Notes: generated from the sequence alone by a model not told the origin. Shown: positions 6,635-15,785, counted from the first letter of the stretch. The stretch is DNA of 35,152 nt from Anaerosacchariphilus polymeriproducens (GCF_003363435.1 NZ_QRCT01000025.1:1-35152), one strand, 5' to 3'. Numbers and translations: made by a program.

Positions 6635-7768
6635 TTGTCTGATTATAAAAGATTTGTATCATACTTTTACCCTTATACTCCAGACAAACAGCCTCGAAGT
6701 GTCGGATTTGTTAAAATAGAAATTAGAAATAATAAAATGAAATTGGAAGCACAAGTGAAAGGTATTATTTCTCAAACCGAAAAGCAGTATCCGATATATT
6801 TATTTTTTGACGACGGTTCAATTAATAGTCTTCATGTAGGTAATTTAAAAATACAAAAAAATGGTGGAGTTTTTCGAAGGATTATGGAAGAAGAATCAAA
6901 AGAAGAAAAACTTTTTTTTGCAAATACAATAGGAACAATCATTCAAGGAGAAGAAAAAATACTTTATATTGCATATTGGGGTAAAAAAACTTTTGCTATC
7001 AATGAAATTGCAAAAATGTTAAAGGTGGAAAACAGTTTAGCGGCTAATGTAGAAGAAAAAAGCAAAAATGAATCTGAAATTATTGAGGTCAAAGATATCA
7101 AGATTGAAGATTCAGTAAGTAATTTAAAGACAGCAGTTATAGAAGATAAGGAAAAGGATTTAGAACTTGCAGTTATAGAGGACGTGGATAATGATTCTGA
7201 GACTACAGTTATTGAAGAGGAAGAAAATGATATTGAGATTGCAGTTATAGAAGAGCCGGAAAGTGATTTAGAAGAAAATAACAGATTTGAAAATGAGGCA
7301 TTTATTAGCAAGCTTGAAGTTCCGATTGAAATGAAAGAAAAACAGTTTGAGCAAAAAGTACAGGGAGTATTTAAAGAAAAGAAGGAAACAAAAAAGGCCT
7401 CTGACAAGGTAATGGAGGAATTAAATCTTAAAGAGGAAATGGATCAAGAGAAGTTTTTTGAAAATCCTAATTTTTTTGAATGTCAGAAAATCGAACCGAG
7501 GGATTTAAGAATATTACCTGAAAAAGAATGGATTTTAGGTAAAAATAGTTTTTTATTACACGGATATTACAATTATAGGTATTTACTCTACGGTAAAGTA
7601 AATAATGGATCCACCTATACATTTTTAGGAGTACCGGGTGTATTTCATAATCAAGAAAAATTTATGGCAAACTTATTTGGTTTTTCAGAATTTGAACCTG
7701 CAAAAAAAGAGAAGATAAAAACAGGTAAGTTTGGATACTGGATCCGTATTATTGATAAATTGTGCTAA
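6635..7768 (+). CDS. Unrecognised cytoplasmic protein with acidic 12-residue repeats
   Basis: This is a 377-residue protein without signal peptide or membrane segment. It has a basic, beta-rich N-terminal domain (about 1-130; YPIYLFFDDGSINSLHVG region), a strongly acidic low-complexity middle (about 135-280) and a C-terminal domain (about 285-377) rich in aromatics (FLLHGYYNYRYLLYGK, TFLGVPGVFHNQEKFMANLF). The middle holds four 12-residue repeats of the form (x)AVIEexexDlE at residues 166-213. The C-terminal part recalls the domain named DUF6128 in Lachnospiraceae proteins; this is from memory and unverified. The start is TTG with AAAGGAG 7 bases upstream; no better ATG exists. Its stop overlaps the stop of the convergent GNAT gene by 4 bases. 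Function unknown. A 12-bp perfect palindrome, AACTTATAAGTT (6547-6558), lies upstream. Confidence 0.8.
   Translation: MSDYKRFVSYFYPYTPDKQPRSVGFVKIEIRNNKMKLEAQVKGIISQTEKQYPIYLFFDDGSINSLHVGNLKIQKNGGVFRRIMEEESKEEKLFFANTIGTIIQGEEKILYIAYWGKKTFAINEIAKMLKVENSLAANVEEKSKNESEIIEVKDIKIEDSVSNLKTAVIEDKEKDLELAVIEDVDNDSETTVIEEEENDIEIAVIEEPESDLEENNRFENEAFISKLEVPIEMKEKQFEQKVQGVFKEKKETKKASDKVMEELNLKEEMDQEKFFENPNFFECQKIEPRDLRILPEKEWILGKNSFLLHGYYNYRYLLYGKVNNGSTYTFLGVPGVFHNQEKFMANLFGFSEFEPAKKEKIKTGKFGYWIRIIDKLC
7130..7273 (+). repeat. Four tandem 36-bp coding repeats
   Basis: Four consecutive 12-codon units encode TAVIEDKEKDLE, LAVIEDVDNDSE, TTVIEEEENDIE and IAVIEEPESDLE. The V-I-E core is constant and the rest acidic. 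Divergence between units suggests old expansion rather than recent slippage. Confidence 0.85.
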
Positions 7769-8310
7769 AAGTTACAAAGAGCGAATCGTTCATGTGTTCT
7801 CCATTCCCCTTGAAGAAATGCATAATCCTTACATGTACCTTCAAATGCAAAATCCAGACGTTCCAATACCTTTTTTGAAGGCAAGTTTTCTGGTAATACG
7901 AACGCTTCTATTCGATGAAGACCAAGTTCTGAAAAAATAATATCAATACCTTTTTTGAGAGCTTCGGTGGCGTAGCCTCTATGATGGAAAGCAGAAGCAA
8001 ACTTATAGCCTAATTGACAACTTTGAAAAGCATTCCTCTGAATATTTAAAAAGGATATTGAACCTATTATTTTTTCAGGCTGTGTTTTCTCAAAAACCCA
8101 AAAACGAATGCTTGCAGATTTGATAAACAATTGATATTCGAAATTTAAATTTGCTTTTTGATATGTTCTAGTATAAAAATTGAGAGTACGTTGTGGTTCA
8201 TATTTTTCAAAGAGTTCCTTATCATTCAGATAAAAGTCTAATACATTTGAAGCATATTTTTCATTTAAAACACTTAAGTACAAACGATTTGTTTCATAGA
8301 TTAAGTTCAT
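7765..8310 (-). CDS. GNAT-family N-acetyltransferase (RimJ/RimL type)
   Basis: The 181-residue protein transfers an acetyl group from acetyl-CoA to an amine, substrate unknown. It begins with ETNRLYLSVL, the typical TxRLxLR-like start of RimJ/RimL proteins. The acetyl-CoA pyrophosphate loop region is QLGYKFASAFHHRGYATEAL, with the (R/Q)xxGxG/A element as HHRGYA, followed by GLHRIEAFVLPENLPSKKVLERL, the usual beta5-alpha5 of the family. Its ATG overlaps the nrdG stop (ATGA), so the two are co-transcribed. The pairing with nrdG has no obvious functional meaning. GAGG lies 9 bases upstream of the start. Confidence 0.85.
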   Translation of the reverse strand: MNLIYETNRLYLSVLNEKYASNVLDFYLNDKELFEKYEPQRTLNFYTRTYQKANLNFEYQLFIKSASIRFWVFEKTQPEKIIGSISFLNIQRNAFQSCQLGYKFASAFHHRGYATEALKKGIDIIFSELGLHRIEAFVLPENLPSKKVLERLDFAFEGTCKDYAFLQGEWRTHERFALCNF

Positions 8311-9005
8311 AAATCAATTCCTCGGATTTCTACATAATCAATATATTTTTTAAGTTGAGTTTGTAATTTGACCAATTCTTCTTTTGTATAGCTTGTAAAT
8401 CCAGGTTGAATTACTTGTTTGGAGTCCTGATAGGGTTGAAGATAATAGGCTTTACATCCTTGCAGCCATTTTCCAACTTCGTGAATGTCTTCAAAGGTGT
8501 GAAGCTCTTTTACTATTGTAGTACGAAATTCATAGGGTAATTCCTGCTTTTTTAAATATGTGACTGATTCTTTTATATTGTTTAAATTAACTGATTCTAA
8601 TCCACATACTTTCGCATATTGTGTGGGAGATGATTTTATATCCATAGCAACGTAATCCAGAAGATTATTATCAATTAAGGATCTTAAGACTTCAGGATTT
8701 GAGCCATTGGTATCTAACTTTACTTTAAGGCCAATGGATTTGACTTTTTTAATAAAATCACTTAAATCATTTGTTAAAGTAGGCTCTCCTCCTGTAATAC
8801 AGACACCATCTAAAATATTTGACCGTTTTTTTAATAAAGTTAGAACCTCTTCACTATCAATAATTGGTACTTTGTCTGGAGCTAAAACAAGTTCACTGTT
8901 ATGGCAAAAAGGACAACGGAAGTTACAATGACCTAAAAATATAGTTGCAGCTACATTTCCCGGGTAATCTAATAAAGTTGTTTTTTGGAAACCATGTATT
9001 TGCAT
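8307..9005 (-). CDS. nrdG: Anaerobic ribonucleotide reductase activating protein, radical SAM
   Basis: The 232-residue radical SAM enzyme has the [4Fe-4S] motif C27-x3-C31-x2-C34 (GHCNFRCPFCHNSEL). It would generate the glycyl radical on anaerobic ribonucleoside-triphosphate reductase NrdD. The start MQIHGFQKTTLLDYPGNVA and the GGEPTL motif match the longer NrdG2-type activases (about 230 residues, against about 150-170 for the short NrdG). Its nrdD partner is not in the window, so activation of another glycyl radical enzyme remains possible. AGGAGG lies 6 bases before the ATG. It is divergent from tadA with 90 bp between, and the GNAT gene follows with a 4-base overlap. Confidence 0.85.
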   Translation of the reverse strand: MQIHGFQKTTLLDYPGNVAATIFLGHCNFRCPFCHNSELVLAPDKVPIIDSEEVLTLLKKRSNILDGVCITGGEPTLTNDLSDFIKKVKSIGLKVKLDTNGSNPEVLRSLIDNNLLDYVAMDIKSSPTQYAKVCGLESVNLNNIKESVTYLKKQELPYEFRTTIVKELHTFEDIHEVGKWLQGCKAYYLQPYQDSKQVIQPGFTSYTKEELVKLQTQLKKYIDYVEIRGIDL

Positions 9006-9034
9006 CTTATCCTCCTAAATGTTAAAGTATGTTT

Positions 9035-9062
9035 ATTATACCTCAATAAAAATAGTTTTCAA
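9035..9062 (-). promoter_or_regulatory. Promoter of nrdG-GNAT operon
   Basis: On the minus strand TTGAAA (9062-9057), 16 bases, then a perfect TATAAT (9040-9035). Confidence 0.75.
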
Positions 9063-9095
9063 TGAAAAAATGAAGTAACTTTAGGAGAAATTAAA

Positions 9096-9560
9096 ATGGA
9101 TTTAGATAAGAAATATATGAAAGAAGCTTTGAGACAAGCCAGGAAGGCATATGCATTGGAAGAGGTTCCAATAGGTTGCGTGATAGTGTATGAAGGACAA
9201 ATAATAGCAAGAGGTTATAATAGAAGAAATAGTGATAAAAATACATTATCTCATGCAGAAATAATTGCTATAAGAAAGGCCAGTAAAAAACTTGGAGACT
9301 GGCGGTTAGAAGGCTGTACCATGTATGTTACGTTAGAACCCTGCCAGATGTGTGCAGGAGCTATCGTACAATCTCGTATGAGTCAAGTTGTAATAGGAAG
9401 TATGAATCCAAAAGCCGGTTGTGCAGGATCAGTTATAAATTTGCTTGAGATGCAGGAATTTAATCACCAAGTTTTAGTTACAAGAGGGTTTATGGAAGAA
9501 GAATGTAGTCAGATACTAAAAAATTTTTTTAAAGAACTGCGGGAAAAGAAAAAAAAATAG
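9096..9560 (+). CDS. tadA: tRNA-specific adenosine-34 deaminase
   Basis: The 154-residue zinc enzyme deaminates A34 to inosine in tRNA-Arg(ACG). The cytidine/deoxycytidylate deaminase fold is evident: HAE motif with His53 and catalytic Glu55, and PCQMC with Cys83 and Cys86 as zinc ligands. NRRNSDKNTLSHAE and SRMSQVVIGSMNPKAGCAGS are typical for TadA. The start has AGGAG 8 bases upstream. In many Firmicutes tadA is followed by the SRP RNA and dnaX; here those lie 7 and 16 kb further right with other genes between. Confidence 0.95.
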   Translation: MDLDKKYMKEALRQARKAYALEEVPIGCVIVYEGQIIARGYNRRNSDKNTLSHAEIIAIRKASKKLGDWRLEGCTMYVTLEPCQMCAGAIVQSRMSQVVIGSMNPKAGCAGSVINLLEMQEFNHQVLVTRGFMEEECSQILKNFFKELREKKKK

Positions 9561-9650
9561 TAAAATAGCTAGAATATGTTTGATAATAATGCCAATAAAG
9601 TTAAAAAAAGAGAAAATAATTAAAAAAATATGGAAAATGAAAGAATTGTA

Positions 9651-9679
9651 TAGAAATACGACTAATAACGTTGTATAAT
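9651..9679 (+). promoter_or_regulatory. Promoter of first chemoreceptor gene
   Basis: TAGAAA (9651-9656), 17 bases, TATAAT (9674-9679). The same -35, spacer length and -10 recur before the second chemoreceptor, so the promoter was duplicated with the gene. No sigma-28 (flagellar) promoter is apparent. Confidence 0.6.
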
Positions 9680-9744
9680 AATAAAACAGTACTGGAATTT
9701 ACAATTATTTTCTGATTTAAAATAGGGGAAAGCGAGGAAAGGAT

Positions 9745-11742
9745 ATGAAATCAATACGTACTAAGATGATATTAATTTTTACAATATCTTGTACAAGCAT
9801 CTTATTGGCAGCATTATTGGCGGGTTTAACAATTTCAACTTTACAGTTGGAGGAAAATAATCAACAAAAAAATAAAAAAACAATAGAAAGTTATGGTTCA
9901 GAAATCGAAGGGTGGATAATGGAGCAAAGCGCTATGCTTGATTCCTCAAAAATAGTATTTAAGAATATGAAACAGATAGATATGGAATTTTTAAATACAT
10001 ATTTGACAGAAAGTACTGCTAAATATGAAAGTGTAACTGATGTCTATTTGGGTTTAGAAGACAGGACTTTTATAGATGGTTCAGGATGGGTTCCTGATGC
10101 TGATTATAATTGCACAGAACGTGGATGGTATACAACAGCAATGGAAAAAGGTGAAAAAGCGTATGGAAACCCTTATTTAGATATGGCAACCAATAAAATG
10201 GTGGTAAGTATATCTATTCCAATTGAGATACAAGGAAAATCTGGTGTTCTAGGCATGGATTTAAATTTACAGCTTATGATTGATTCACTTGAAAAAATGC
10301 TTGGGGAGAAAAATTCTTCTTATTTGTTCATAGTTGATAGTGAAAATAATATAATTGCTCATAAAAATGATGAATATATGCCTAAAGAAGAAACTAGTAC
10401 AAACATTAATGATATATTGAATGGTGCATATGTAAAAGGTATAGAAAACGGTGAAAACATTGTAGATTTTGATGGTGTTGAGAAACATTTAGAATTCGTT
10501 GACATTAAAGTGAATGGTTGGAAAGCAGTCTTAGTGACACCTCGAAGTGAATATGTAAAAGGATTACTATCATTAACAACAGCCTTTGTAATTATATTAA
10601 TTATTGCAATTTTAATTATTATATTAATTACTTCAATAATAAGTGGACAGATTGCGAAGCCTATTAATCAAATGGTAAAAGTTATTAATAAAACGAAGGA
10701 ATATAAACTTAATCAATCAAAAGAAAATGAAGAATATCAGAAGTATTTAAAAAATAAAAATGAAATAGGTCAAATGGCAAGTGCAGTAAGTCAATTAAGA
10801 GAAAGCTTGCAAGAAATTGCCAGAAGTCTTCTTGATACATCTTCAGTAATTGTTGGACAATCTGAGGAAGTTAATTTGACGATTACAGATAATATGGAAT
10901 CATTAGAGGTAATTGCAGAAACTTTGGGTCAAATCAGTAAAGCCATTGAAGAACAAGCAAACGATGCGCAAATTGGTATAGAGAAATTAAACGACTTCTC
11001 TGATCAAATAGAACAAGCCAATGGTAATACCAAAGAAATCAATCAAATGTCAAAAGAAACGGTTACGAAAACCTTATCTGGTGTACAGCAGATGGAAAAG
11101 TTGGCAGAAAGAATTGATGATGCTACCAAATTACAAGAGACAGCTAGTGTAAGTGTAAATATATTAGCTGAGAAATCTTATTCAATTGATGGTATCAGCC
11201 AAACAATCAGTAATATTGCAGAGCAGACGAATCTCTTAGCACTGAATGCATCTATAGAAGCAGCAAGAGCAGGGGAGGCAGGACGTGGATTTGCTGTTGT
11301 TGCGGATGAAATCAGAAAATTAGCAGAACAGACAGCTGTTGCAACAAATGACATTGGAGTTATCATTGCAGAGATCCGTGATGAAATTGGTGAGACCAAA
11401 CAGTATATGGATGCAATTGGTGTTTCCACGAATGATTGTAAAGAAGCAATGGTTGATACAAGAGAAGTTTTCCAATCGATTAACAGCCAAATTGATACCA
11501 TGGGAGTTGATATTCAACAGTTGGGAGAAAGAATAGAAAATGTAAATACAAACAAAAATGGAATTGTTGAAATATTCTCTGGTATATCTTCAGCAACAGA
11601 AGAAATATCTGCATCAACTTTTGAAATTGATACTCGTGCAGAAAAACAGAAAGTTGGAATGGGTAAAATAGATAGTTCGATGCGTGAATTGGTAAAAGTA
11701 ATTGAACAATTGAATAACATAGTGAACCAATTTGAATTATAA
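9745..11742 (+). CDS. Methyl-accepting chemotaxis protein with dCache amino-acid sensor (copy 1)
   Basis: The 665-residue receptor has TM1 at about 7-29, an extracellular dCache_1 domain (about 32-272), TM2 (about 274-298), a HAMP region beginning [11 protein letters not shown], and a long cytoplasmic coiled coil. The signalling tip is [14 protein letters not shown] followed by [19 protein letters not shown], which contacts CheA and CheW. The sensor shows the published dCache amino-acid motif: Tyr, then Arg five residues later, Trp-Tyr (YNCTERGWY), and a later Asp in GVLGMDL. An amino-acid ligand is therefore likely. There is no C-terminal CheR-docking pentapeptide. It has 665 residues like the second copy; cytoplasmic halves are nearly identical and sensors diverged. 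The ribosome site GAGGAAAGG lies just before the ATG. Confidence 0.93.
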   Translation: MKSIRTKMILIFTISCTSILLAALLAGLTISTLQLEENNQQKNKKTIESYGSEIEGWIMEQSAMLDSSKIVFKNMKQIDMEFLNTYLTESTAKYESVTDVYLGLEDRTFIDGSGWVPDADYNCTERGWYTTAMEKGEKAYGNPYLDMATNKMVVSISIPIEIQGKSGVLGMDLNLQLMIDSLEKMLGEKNSSYLFIVDSENNIIAHKNDEYMPKEETSTNINDILNGAYVKGIENGENIVDFDGVEKHLEFVDIKVNGWKAVLVTPRSEYVKGLLSLTTAFVIILIIAILIIILITSIISGQIAKPINQMVKVINKTKEYKLNQSKENEEYQKYLKNKNEIGQMASAVSQLRESLQEIARSLLDTSSVIVGQSEEVNLTITDNMESLEVIAETLGQISKAIEEQANDAQIGIEKLNDFSDQIEQANGNTKEINQMSKETVTKTLSGVQQMEKLAERIDDATKLQETASVSVNILAEKSYSIDGISQTISNIAEQTNLLALNASIEAARAGEAGRGFAVVADEIRKLAEQTAVATNDIGVIIAEIRDEIGETKQYMDAIGVSTNDCKEAMVDTREVFQSINSQIDTMGVDIQQLGERIENVNTNKNGIVEIFSGISSATEEISASTFEIDTRAEKQKVGMGKIDSSMRELVKVIEQLNNIVNQFEL

Positions 11743-11760
11743 TGAAAGGATTTAAAGTAT

Positions 11761-11803
11761 AAAAAAGTAGAAGGACCCATTTGAGCGGTCCTTCTACTTT
11801 TTT
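11761..11803. terminator. Bidirectional terminator after chemoreceptor 1
   Basis: A 17-bp perfect stem: AAAAAAGTAGAAGGACC (11761-11777) with its complement at 11787-11803, ending in T6. It is a near copy of the terminator after chemoreceptor 2. Confidence 0.92.
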
Positions 11804-11813
11804 ATTATTGTAT

Positions 11814-11899
11814 CTGGTGCGACTCCATTATCAGGATCACCTAAAGCTTTATAGTATCTTGTGGAAAATATAGGAACACAATTACTTATTTTGCGGAAG
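11814..11899. pseudogene. Fused remnants of a rubredoxin gene and a lipoprotein gene
   Basis: 11814-11844 matches 14191-14221, inside the rubredoxin gene, with 2 mismatches in 31 bases. 11853-11899 matches 15074-15120, inside the lipoprotein gene, with 1 mismatch in 47. Both fragments keep the order and orientation of the intact genes that follow chemoreceptor 2. The join coincides with a short homology: GGATCACCTAA in the rubredoxin gene and GGATCCGCTAA (15054-15064) in the lipoprotein gene. The simplest reading is an old tandem duplication of a chemoreceptor-rubredoxin-lipoprotein block, followed by deletions in the first copy. Neither fragment can code for a useful product. Confidence 0.85.
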
Positions 11900-11941
11900 A
11901 ATAATAATAAACAAAAATATTGGAAAAAATCAGGATAACTA

Positions 11942-11970
11942 TAGAAATAATGCTGACAATAATGTATAAT
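11942..11970 (+). promoter_or_regulatory. Promoter of second chemoreceptor gene
   Basis: TAGAAA (11942-11947), 17 bases, TATAAT (11965-11970), in the same arrangement as before copy 1. Confidence 0.6.
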
Positions 11971-12036
11971 TACTTAATAGTACAGACAATAATTTGCTTA
12001 TGTACTAATAATAACTTGGGAAAGTGAGGAAGGGAT

Positions 12037-14034
12037 ATGAAAACAATTCGGTTAAAGATGATATTAATATTTACAATATCCTTTACATGTATTTTATTGG
12101 CAGCATTATTGGCGGGATTAAGAATCTCTACTATACAATTAGAGAAAAATAATCAACAAAAGAATAAGAAAACTATTGAAAGTTATGGAGCAGAAATTGA
12201 AGGCTGGATAGCCGAACAAAGTGCGACGCTGGATTCTACCAAAATAGCATTTGAGAATATGAAGGAAGTAGATTCTGATTATATAATTAAATATCTAACT
12301 GAATCTGCGGCTAAATATGAATGTGTTTCAGATATTTATTTAGGTATGGAAGATAAAACTTTCTATGATGGAATAGGTTGGGTCCCTGAACCGGGTTATG
12401 ATTGTACGAAACGAGGCTGGTATATTGATGCGATAGAAAAAGGTGAAAAAGTCTGTGGAAGTCCTTATTTTGACGTAATAACAGATAAAATGGTAGTAAG
12501 TATTTCTATACCAATTGATTTAAAAGGAAAAACTGGAGTCCTAAGTATGGATTTAAATTTGCAGCAGTTATTCGATACTCTTGAACAATTACTTGATGAG
12601 AAAAGTAATGCTTATTTATTTATTGTTGATGCTGACAATAATATAGTTGTACATAAAAATGAAGAGTTTATGCCTAAGGAAGATGCTAGTACCAACGTTA
12701 AGGATATATTGAATGGGGCATATGTTAAAGGTATAGAAGGCGGAGAAATTATTGAAGATTACGATGGTGTTAAGAAACATTTAGAAGTAGCAGACATAGA
12801 AATCAATGGTTGGAAAGCAGTCTTAGTTACACCCCAAAGTGAATACATAAAGGGTGTACAAGCTTTAACAACAGCTTTCGTTATTATAATAATAATTGGA
12901 GTATTCATTATTGTATTTATCACTGCAATAGTAAGCGGGCAAATTGCAAAGCCTATTAATCAAATGGTAAAGGTTATTAACAAAACAAAAGAATACAAAC
13001 TTAATCAATCAAAGGAAAATGAAGAATATCAGAAGTATTTAAAAAATAAAAATGAAATAGGTCAAATGGCAAGTGCAGTTAGTCAATTAAGAGATAGTCT
13101 TCAAGAAATTGCTAGAAGTCTTCTTGATACATCTTCAATAATTGTTGGACAATCCGACGAAGTTAATTTGACAATTACAGACAACATGGAATCATTAGAG
13201 GTAATTGCAGAGACTTTGGGTCAAATCAGTAAAGCCATTGAAGAACAAGCAAATGATGCTCAAATTGGTATAGAGAAATTAAATGACTTTTCTGATCAAA
13301 TAGAACAAGCGAATGGAAATACCAAAGAAATCAATCAAATGTCAAAAGAAACGGTTACGAAAACATTATCTGGTGTACAGCAGATGGAAAAGTTGGCAGA
13401 AAGAATTGATGATGCTACCAAATTACAAGAGACAGCTAGTGTAAGTGTAAATATATTAGCTGAGAAATCTTATTCAATTGATGGTATCAGTCAAACAATC
13501 AGTAATATTGCAGAGCAGACGAATCTCTTAGCACTGAATGCATCTATAGAAGCAGCAAGAGCAGGGGAGGCAGGACGTGGATTTGCTGTTGTTGCGGATG
13601 AAATCAGAAAATTAGCAGAACAGACAGCTGTTGCAACAAATGACATTGGAGTTATCATTGCAGAAATCCGTGATGAAATTGGAGAAACGAAACAATATAT
13701 GGACGCAATCGGGATTTCCACAAATGATTGCAAAGAAGCTATGGTAGAGACAAGAGAAGTTTTCCAATCAATTAATAATCAAATTGATACAATGGGAATT
13801 GATATTCAGCAATTAGGTGAAAGAATCGAAAGTGTAAATAATAATAAAAATGGAATTGTTGAAATATTCTCTGGTATATCATCAGCAACAGAAGAAATAT
13901 CAGCATCAACTTTTGAAATTGATTCTCGTGCAGAAAAACAGAAAGAAGGAATGAGTAAAATAGAGAGTTCAATGCGTAAATTGGTAGAAGTAATTGAACA
14001 ATTGAATAAAATAGTAAACCAATTTGAATTATAA
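12037..14034 (+). CDS. Methyl-accepting chemotaxis protein with dCache amino-acid sensor (copy 2)
   Basis: This is a paralogue of the preceding receptor, with the same length (665) and the same architecture: TM1, dCache_1, TM2, HAMP, methylation helices, signalling tip. The amino-acid binding motif is kept (YDCTKRGWY and the Asp in GVLSMDL), but surrounding ligand-pocket residues differ (for example PYFDVITDK against PYLDMATNK). The two probably detect different amino acids while sharing one signalling module. From about residue 300 to the end the proteins are almost identical, and parts of the DNA are identical even at silent positions. Promoter and terminator are also duplicated. It is followed by a bidirectional terminator shared with the convergent rubredoxin gene. 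Confidence 0.93.
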   Translation: MKTIRLKMILIFTISFTCILLAALLAGLRISTIQLEKNNQQKNKKTIESYGAEIEGWIAEQSATLDSTKIAFENMKEVDSDYIIKYLTESAAKYECVSDIYLGMEDKTFYDGIGWVPEPGYDCTKRGWYIDAIEKGEKVCGSPYFDVITDKMVVSISIPIDLKGKTGVLSMDLNLQQLFDTLEQLLDEKSNAYLFIVDADNNIVVHKNEEFMPKEDASTNVKDILNGAYVKGIEGGEIIEDYDGVKKHLEVADIEINGWKAVLVTPQSEYIKGVQALTTAFVIIIIIGVFIIVFITAIVSGQIAKPINQMVKVINKTKEYKLNQSKENEEYQKYLKNKNEIGQMASAVSQLRDSLQEIARSLLDTSSIIVGQSDEVNLTITDNMESLEVIAETLGQISKAIEEQANDAQIGIEKLNDFSDQIEQANGNTKEINQMSKETVTKTLSGVQQMEKLAERIDDATKLQETASVSVNILAEKSYSIDGISQTISNIAEQTNLLALNASIEAARAGEAGRGFAVVADEIRKLAEQTAVATNDIGVIIAEIRDEIGETKQYMDAIGISTNDCKEAMVETREVFQSINNQIDTMGIDIQQLGERIESVNNNKNGIVEIFSGISSATEEISASTFEIDSRAEKQKEGMSKIESSMRKLVEVIEQLNKIVNQFEL

Positions 14035-14057
14035 TGAAAGGATTGAAAATCAAAATA

Positions 14058-14102
14058 AAAAAAGTAGAAGGACGCATTTTTAAGTTGTCCTTCTACTTTT
14101 TT
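14058..14102. terminator. Bidirectional terminator between chemoreceptor 2 and rubredoxin
   Basis: AAAAAAGTAGAAGGAC (14058-14073) pairs with its exact complement at 14087-14102. T-runs on both strands let it serve both convergent genes. Confidence 0.92.
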
Positions 14103-14110
14103 ACTCATTT

Positions 14111-14266
14111 TTAAGCTTCTGTAAATGCATCTTTACCTAATCCACATACTGGACATTCCCAATCATCAGGTAAGTCTTCCCACTTTGTTCCTGGTGCGAT
14201 ACCATTATCAGGATCACCTAACTCAGGATCATATACATAACCACAAGGACATTCATATTTTTGCAT
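14111..14266 (-). CDS. Rubredoxin with shortened first metal knuckle
   Basis: The 51-residue electron carrier holds a single Fe(Cys)4 centre. The second knuckle is standard (Cys38-x2-Cys41 in ECPVCG), and [10 protein letters not shown] and DLPDDW are canonical. The first knuckle reads [11 protein letters not shown], so Cys6 and Cys8 have one residue between them instead of the usual two. The bases confirm this (TGT CCT TGT). An upstream ATG at 14320 would add 18 residues unlike rubredoxin. The ATG at 14266 has GGAGG 9 bases before it and gives the normal length. It may donate electrons to rubrerythrin or oxygen-reducing flavoproteins. A fragment of a second copy is present at 11814-11844. Confidence 0.93.
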   Translation of the reverse strand: MQKYECPCGYVYDPELGDPDNGIAPGTKWEDLPDDWECPVCGLGKDAFTEA

Positions 14267-14310
14267 ATCGTATAACCTCCATTTCGAATTAATATATTTA
14301 TTATAAAATG

Positions 14311-14339
14311 ATGATATCACATAATTTTAATAAAATCAA
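14311..14339 (-). promoter_or_regulatory. Rubredoxin promoter
   Basis: On the minus strand TTGATT (14339-14334), 17 bases, TATCAT (14316-14311). Confidence 0.6.
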
Positions 14340-14441
14340 TAATAAATACTATTATTATAATTTATTTTTTAAAATATAATGCATAAAAGATTTTTTAAAA
14401 GGATATTTTGTTTTGATATAACTATTGTCGGGAGTACAATA

Positions 14442-15785
14442 ATGAAGTTAAAAGTATTATTTTTAGTTCTATGTTTAGGTTTATTATCAGGTTGTAAATC
14501 ATTATCTAAATCTGAACTGATTAATCAAAAGAGAGATTTAAATAAAGTTAATAAGAACGATACAGGTTCTATAAGAGAAGTGGTAAAAGCACCAGATACA
14601 GAGAAGTTTGAATTAGTTTCAAAAGACTCAAGTATTAAAATTAAGGTTAATGCAGAGGTAGTTGTACCAATAACAGATGCGATTTCAGTTGCGAAAGTAA
14701 GAAATAGGAATTTATCCAATCTAGATTTAGAAGCAATTTCAAAGTATTTTTTTAAAGGAGAGGAGTATCGATATGCTAGGGAGTTATCTGAACTTTCCAA
14801 ACCGGAATTAGCCGTAATGATCGAAGAACAGAAAAGAATCATGAAAAATGAAGCAGCTTATGAAGGATATACGATAGAAGAAAAAGAAGAGAATGAAAAA
14901 ATGAACCAAGATTATCTTTACGATTTAGAGGCAAATTATGAAAAGGCACCAGATACTACGGAACAGACACCTATTGAATACAAATTAAAAGATGAGAATA
15001 ATAATATTTTAGGGGAAAAAACAAAATCATTTTTAATTGAAAGTGTGAAAAAAGGATCCGCTAAGAACTTAACAGTATCTTGTGGAAAATATAGGAACAC
15101 AATTGCTTATTTTGCGGAAGGAGAGATGGGGACATTTAGTGGATATTTTGATGGCTATACAAATAAATGTAAGTATAGTGAAGATGAAGTAAAAAGGCAA
15201 TGCGATGATATTATTAAGATACTTGGTGTAAAAGGAGAATATAAACTTGAACGCTGTGTTCCAACTATTGGGTATGATCAAGAGAGGGTGGCGGCACAAA
15301 ACTTTTATAACGGATATGAAGTAATATATAAAAAAATTATAAATGATGTAATAGAAACATATGATACAACATCTATTGTTTCAAAGGAAGAACAGTCTGA
15401 GGACGAAGCATCCTATAGTCCAAAACAATACGAAAGTATGGAGTTTCTTTTTGGAATAGATGGTTTGTGCTATTTTGCTTGGAATGAGCCTATGAAAGTA
15501 GATAAAATTATAAAAAAGAATGCTGATTTAATAACATATGCAGAAGCAATTGAGGTATTTAAAAAAAAGATGTTATCTGCTAAGGAGGATATTGAATGTA
15601 ATATAAGTGAAATTAAATTGGGGCTTATGCGGGTAAAATGTAAAGGTAAAAGAGAAGAGTATATAATGATTCCAGTCTGGGATTTTTTTGGGGATAGTAG
15701 TATAGAAAGTGGAGAAGGTGAATTCAGTTGTTTAACAATTAATGCAATGGATGGAAGCATAATTGATAGGAGTCTTGGTTATTAG
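14442..15785 (+). CDS. Predicted lipoprotein of unknown function
   Basis: The 447-residue precursor has a typical lipoprotein signal (MKLKVLFLVLCLGLLSGC), with the lipobox LLSGC putting the modified Cys at residue 18. A Lys/Ser-rich spacer follows, then a large extracellular domain without a motif I can name. A charged helical stretch (about residues 120-175) and a C-terminal half with WDFFGDSS and a final LTINAMDGSIIDRSLGY resemble peptidase-propeptide-like beta folds seen in other clostridial lipoproteins. It may belong to the group annotated DUF6034; this is a guess from memory. The frame is open from 14379, but the ATG at 14442 with GGGAG 7 bases upstream starts directly at the signal peptide. 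A 47-base fragment of a second copy lies at 11853-11899. Confidence 0.8.
   Translation: MKLKVLFLVLCLGLLSGCKSLSKSELINQKRDLNKVNKNDTGSIREVVKAPDTEKFELVSKDSSIKIKVNAEVVVPITDAISVAKVRNRNLSNLDLEAISKYFFKGEEYRYARELSELSKPELAVMIEEQKRIMKNEAAYEGYTIEEKEENEKMNQDYLYDLEANYEKAPDTTEQTPIEYKLKDENNNILGEKTKSFLIESVKKGSAKNLTVSCGKYRNTIAYFAEGEMGTFSGYFDGYTNKCKYSEDEVKRQCDDIIKILGVKGEYKLERCVPTIGYDQERVAAQNFYNGYEVIYKKIINDVIETYDTTSIVSKEEQSEDEASYSPKQYESMEFLFGIDGLCYFAWNEPMKVDKIIKKNADLITYAEAIEVFKKKMLSAKEDIECNISEIKLGLMRVKCKGKREEYIMIPVWDFFGDSSIESGEGEFSCLTINAMDGSIIDRSLGY

Noticed and set aside
6964-7407. 147-codon Ser-rich frame opposite the acidic repeat protein
   Set aside because: The serine and isoleucine bias is the mirror image of the GAA/GAT-rich repeats on the plus strand. 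No ribosome site.
7731-7940. 69-codon frame at the convergent 3' ends of the acidic-repeat and GNAT genes
   Set aside because: It overlaps both real genes and reads the complement of the GNAT coding sequence.
11812-11905. Functional small gene between the two chemoreceptors
   Set aside because: The only signal is matches to internal pieces of two other genes on opposite strands; no start, ribosome site or continuous frame.
13772-14108. Two overlapping minus-strand frames of about 100 codons in the 3' part of chemoreceptor 2
   Set aside because: They are opposite the conserved receptor signalling domain and cross the terminator.
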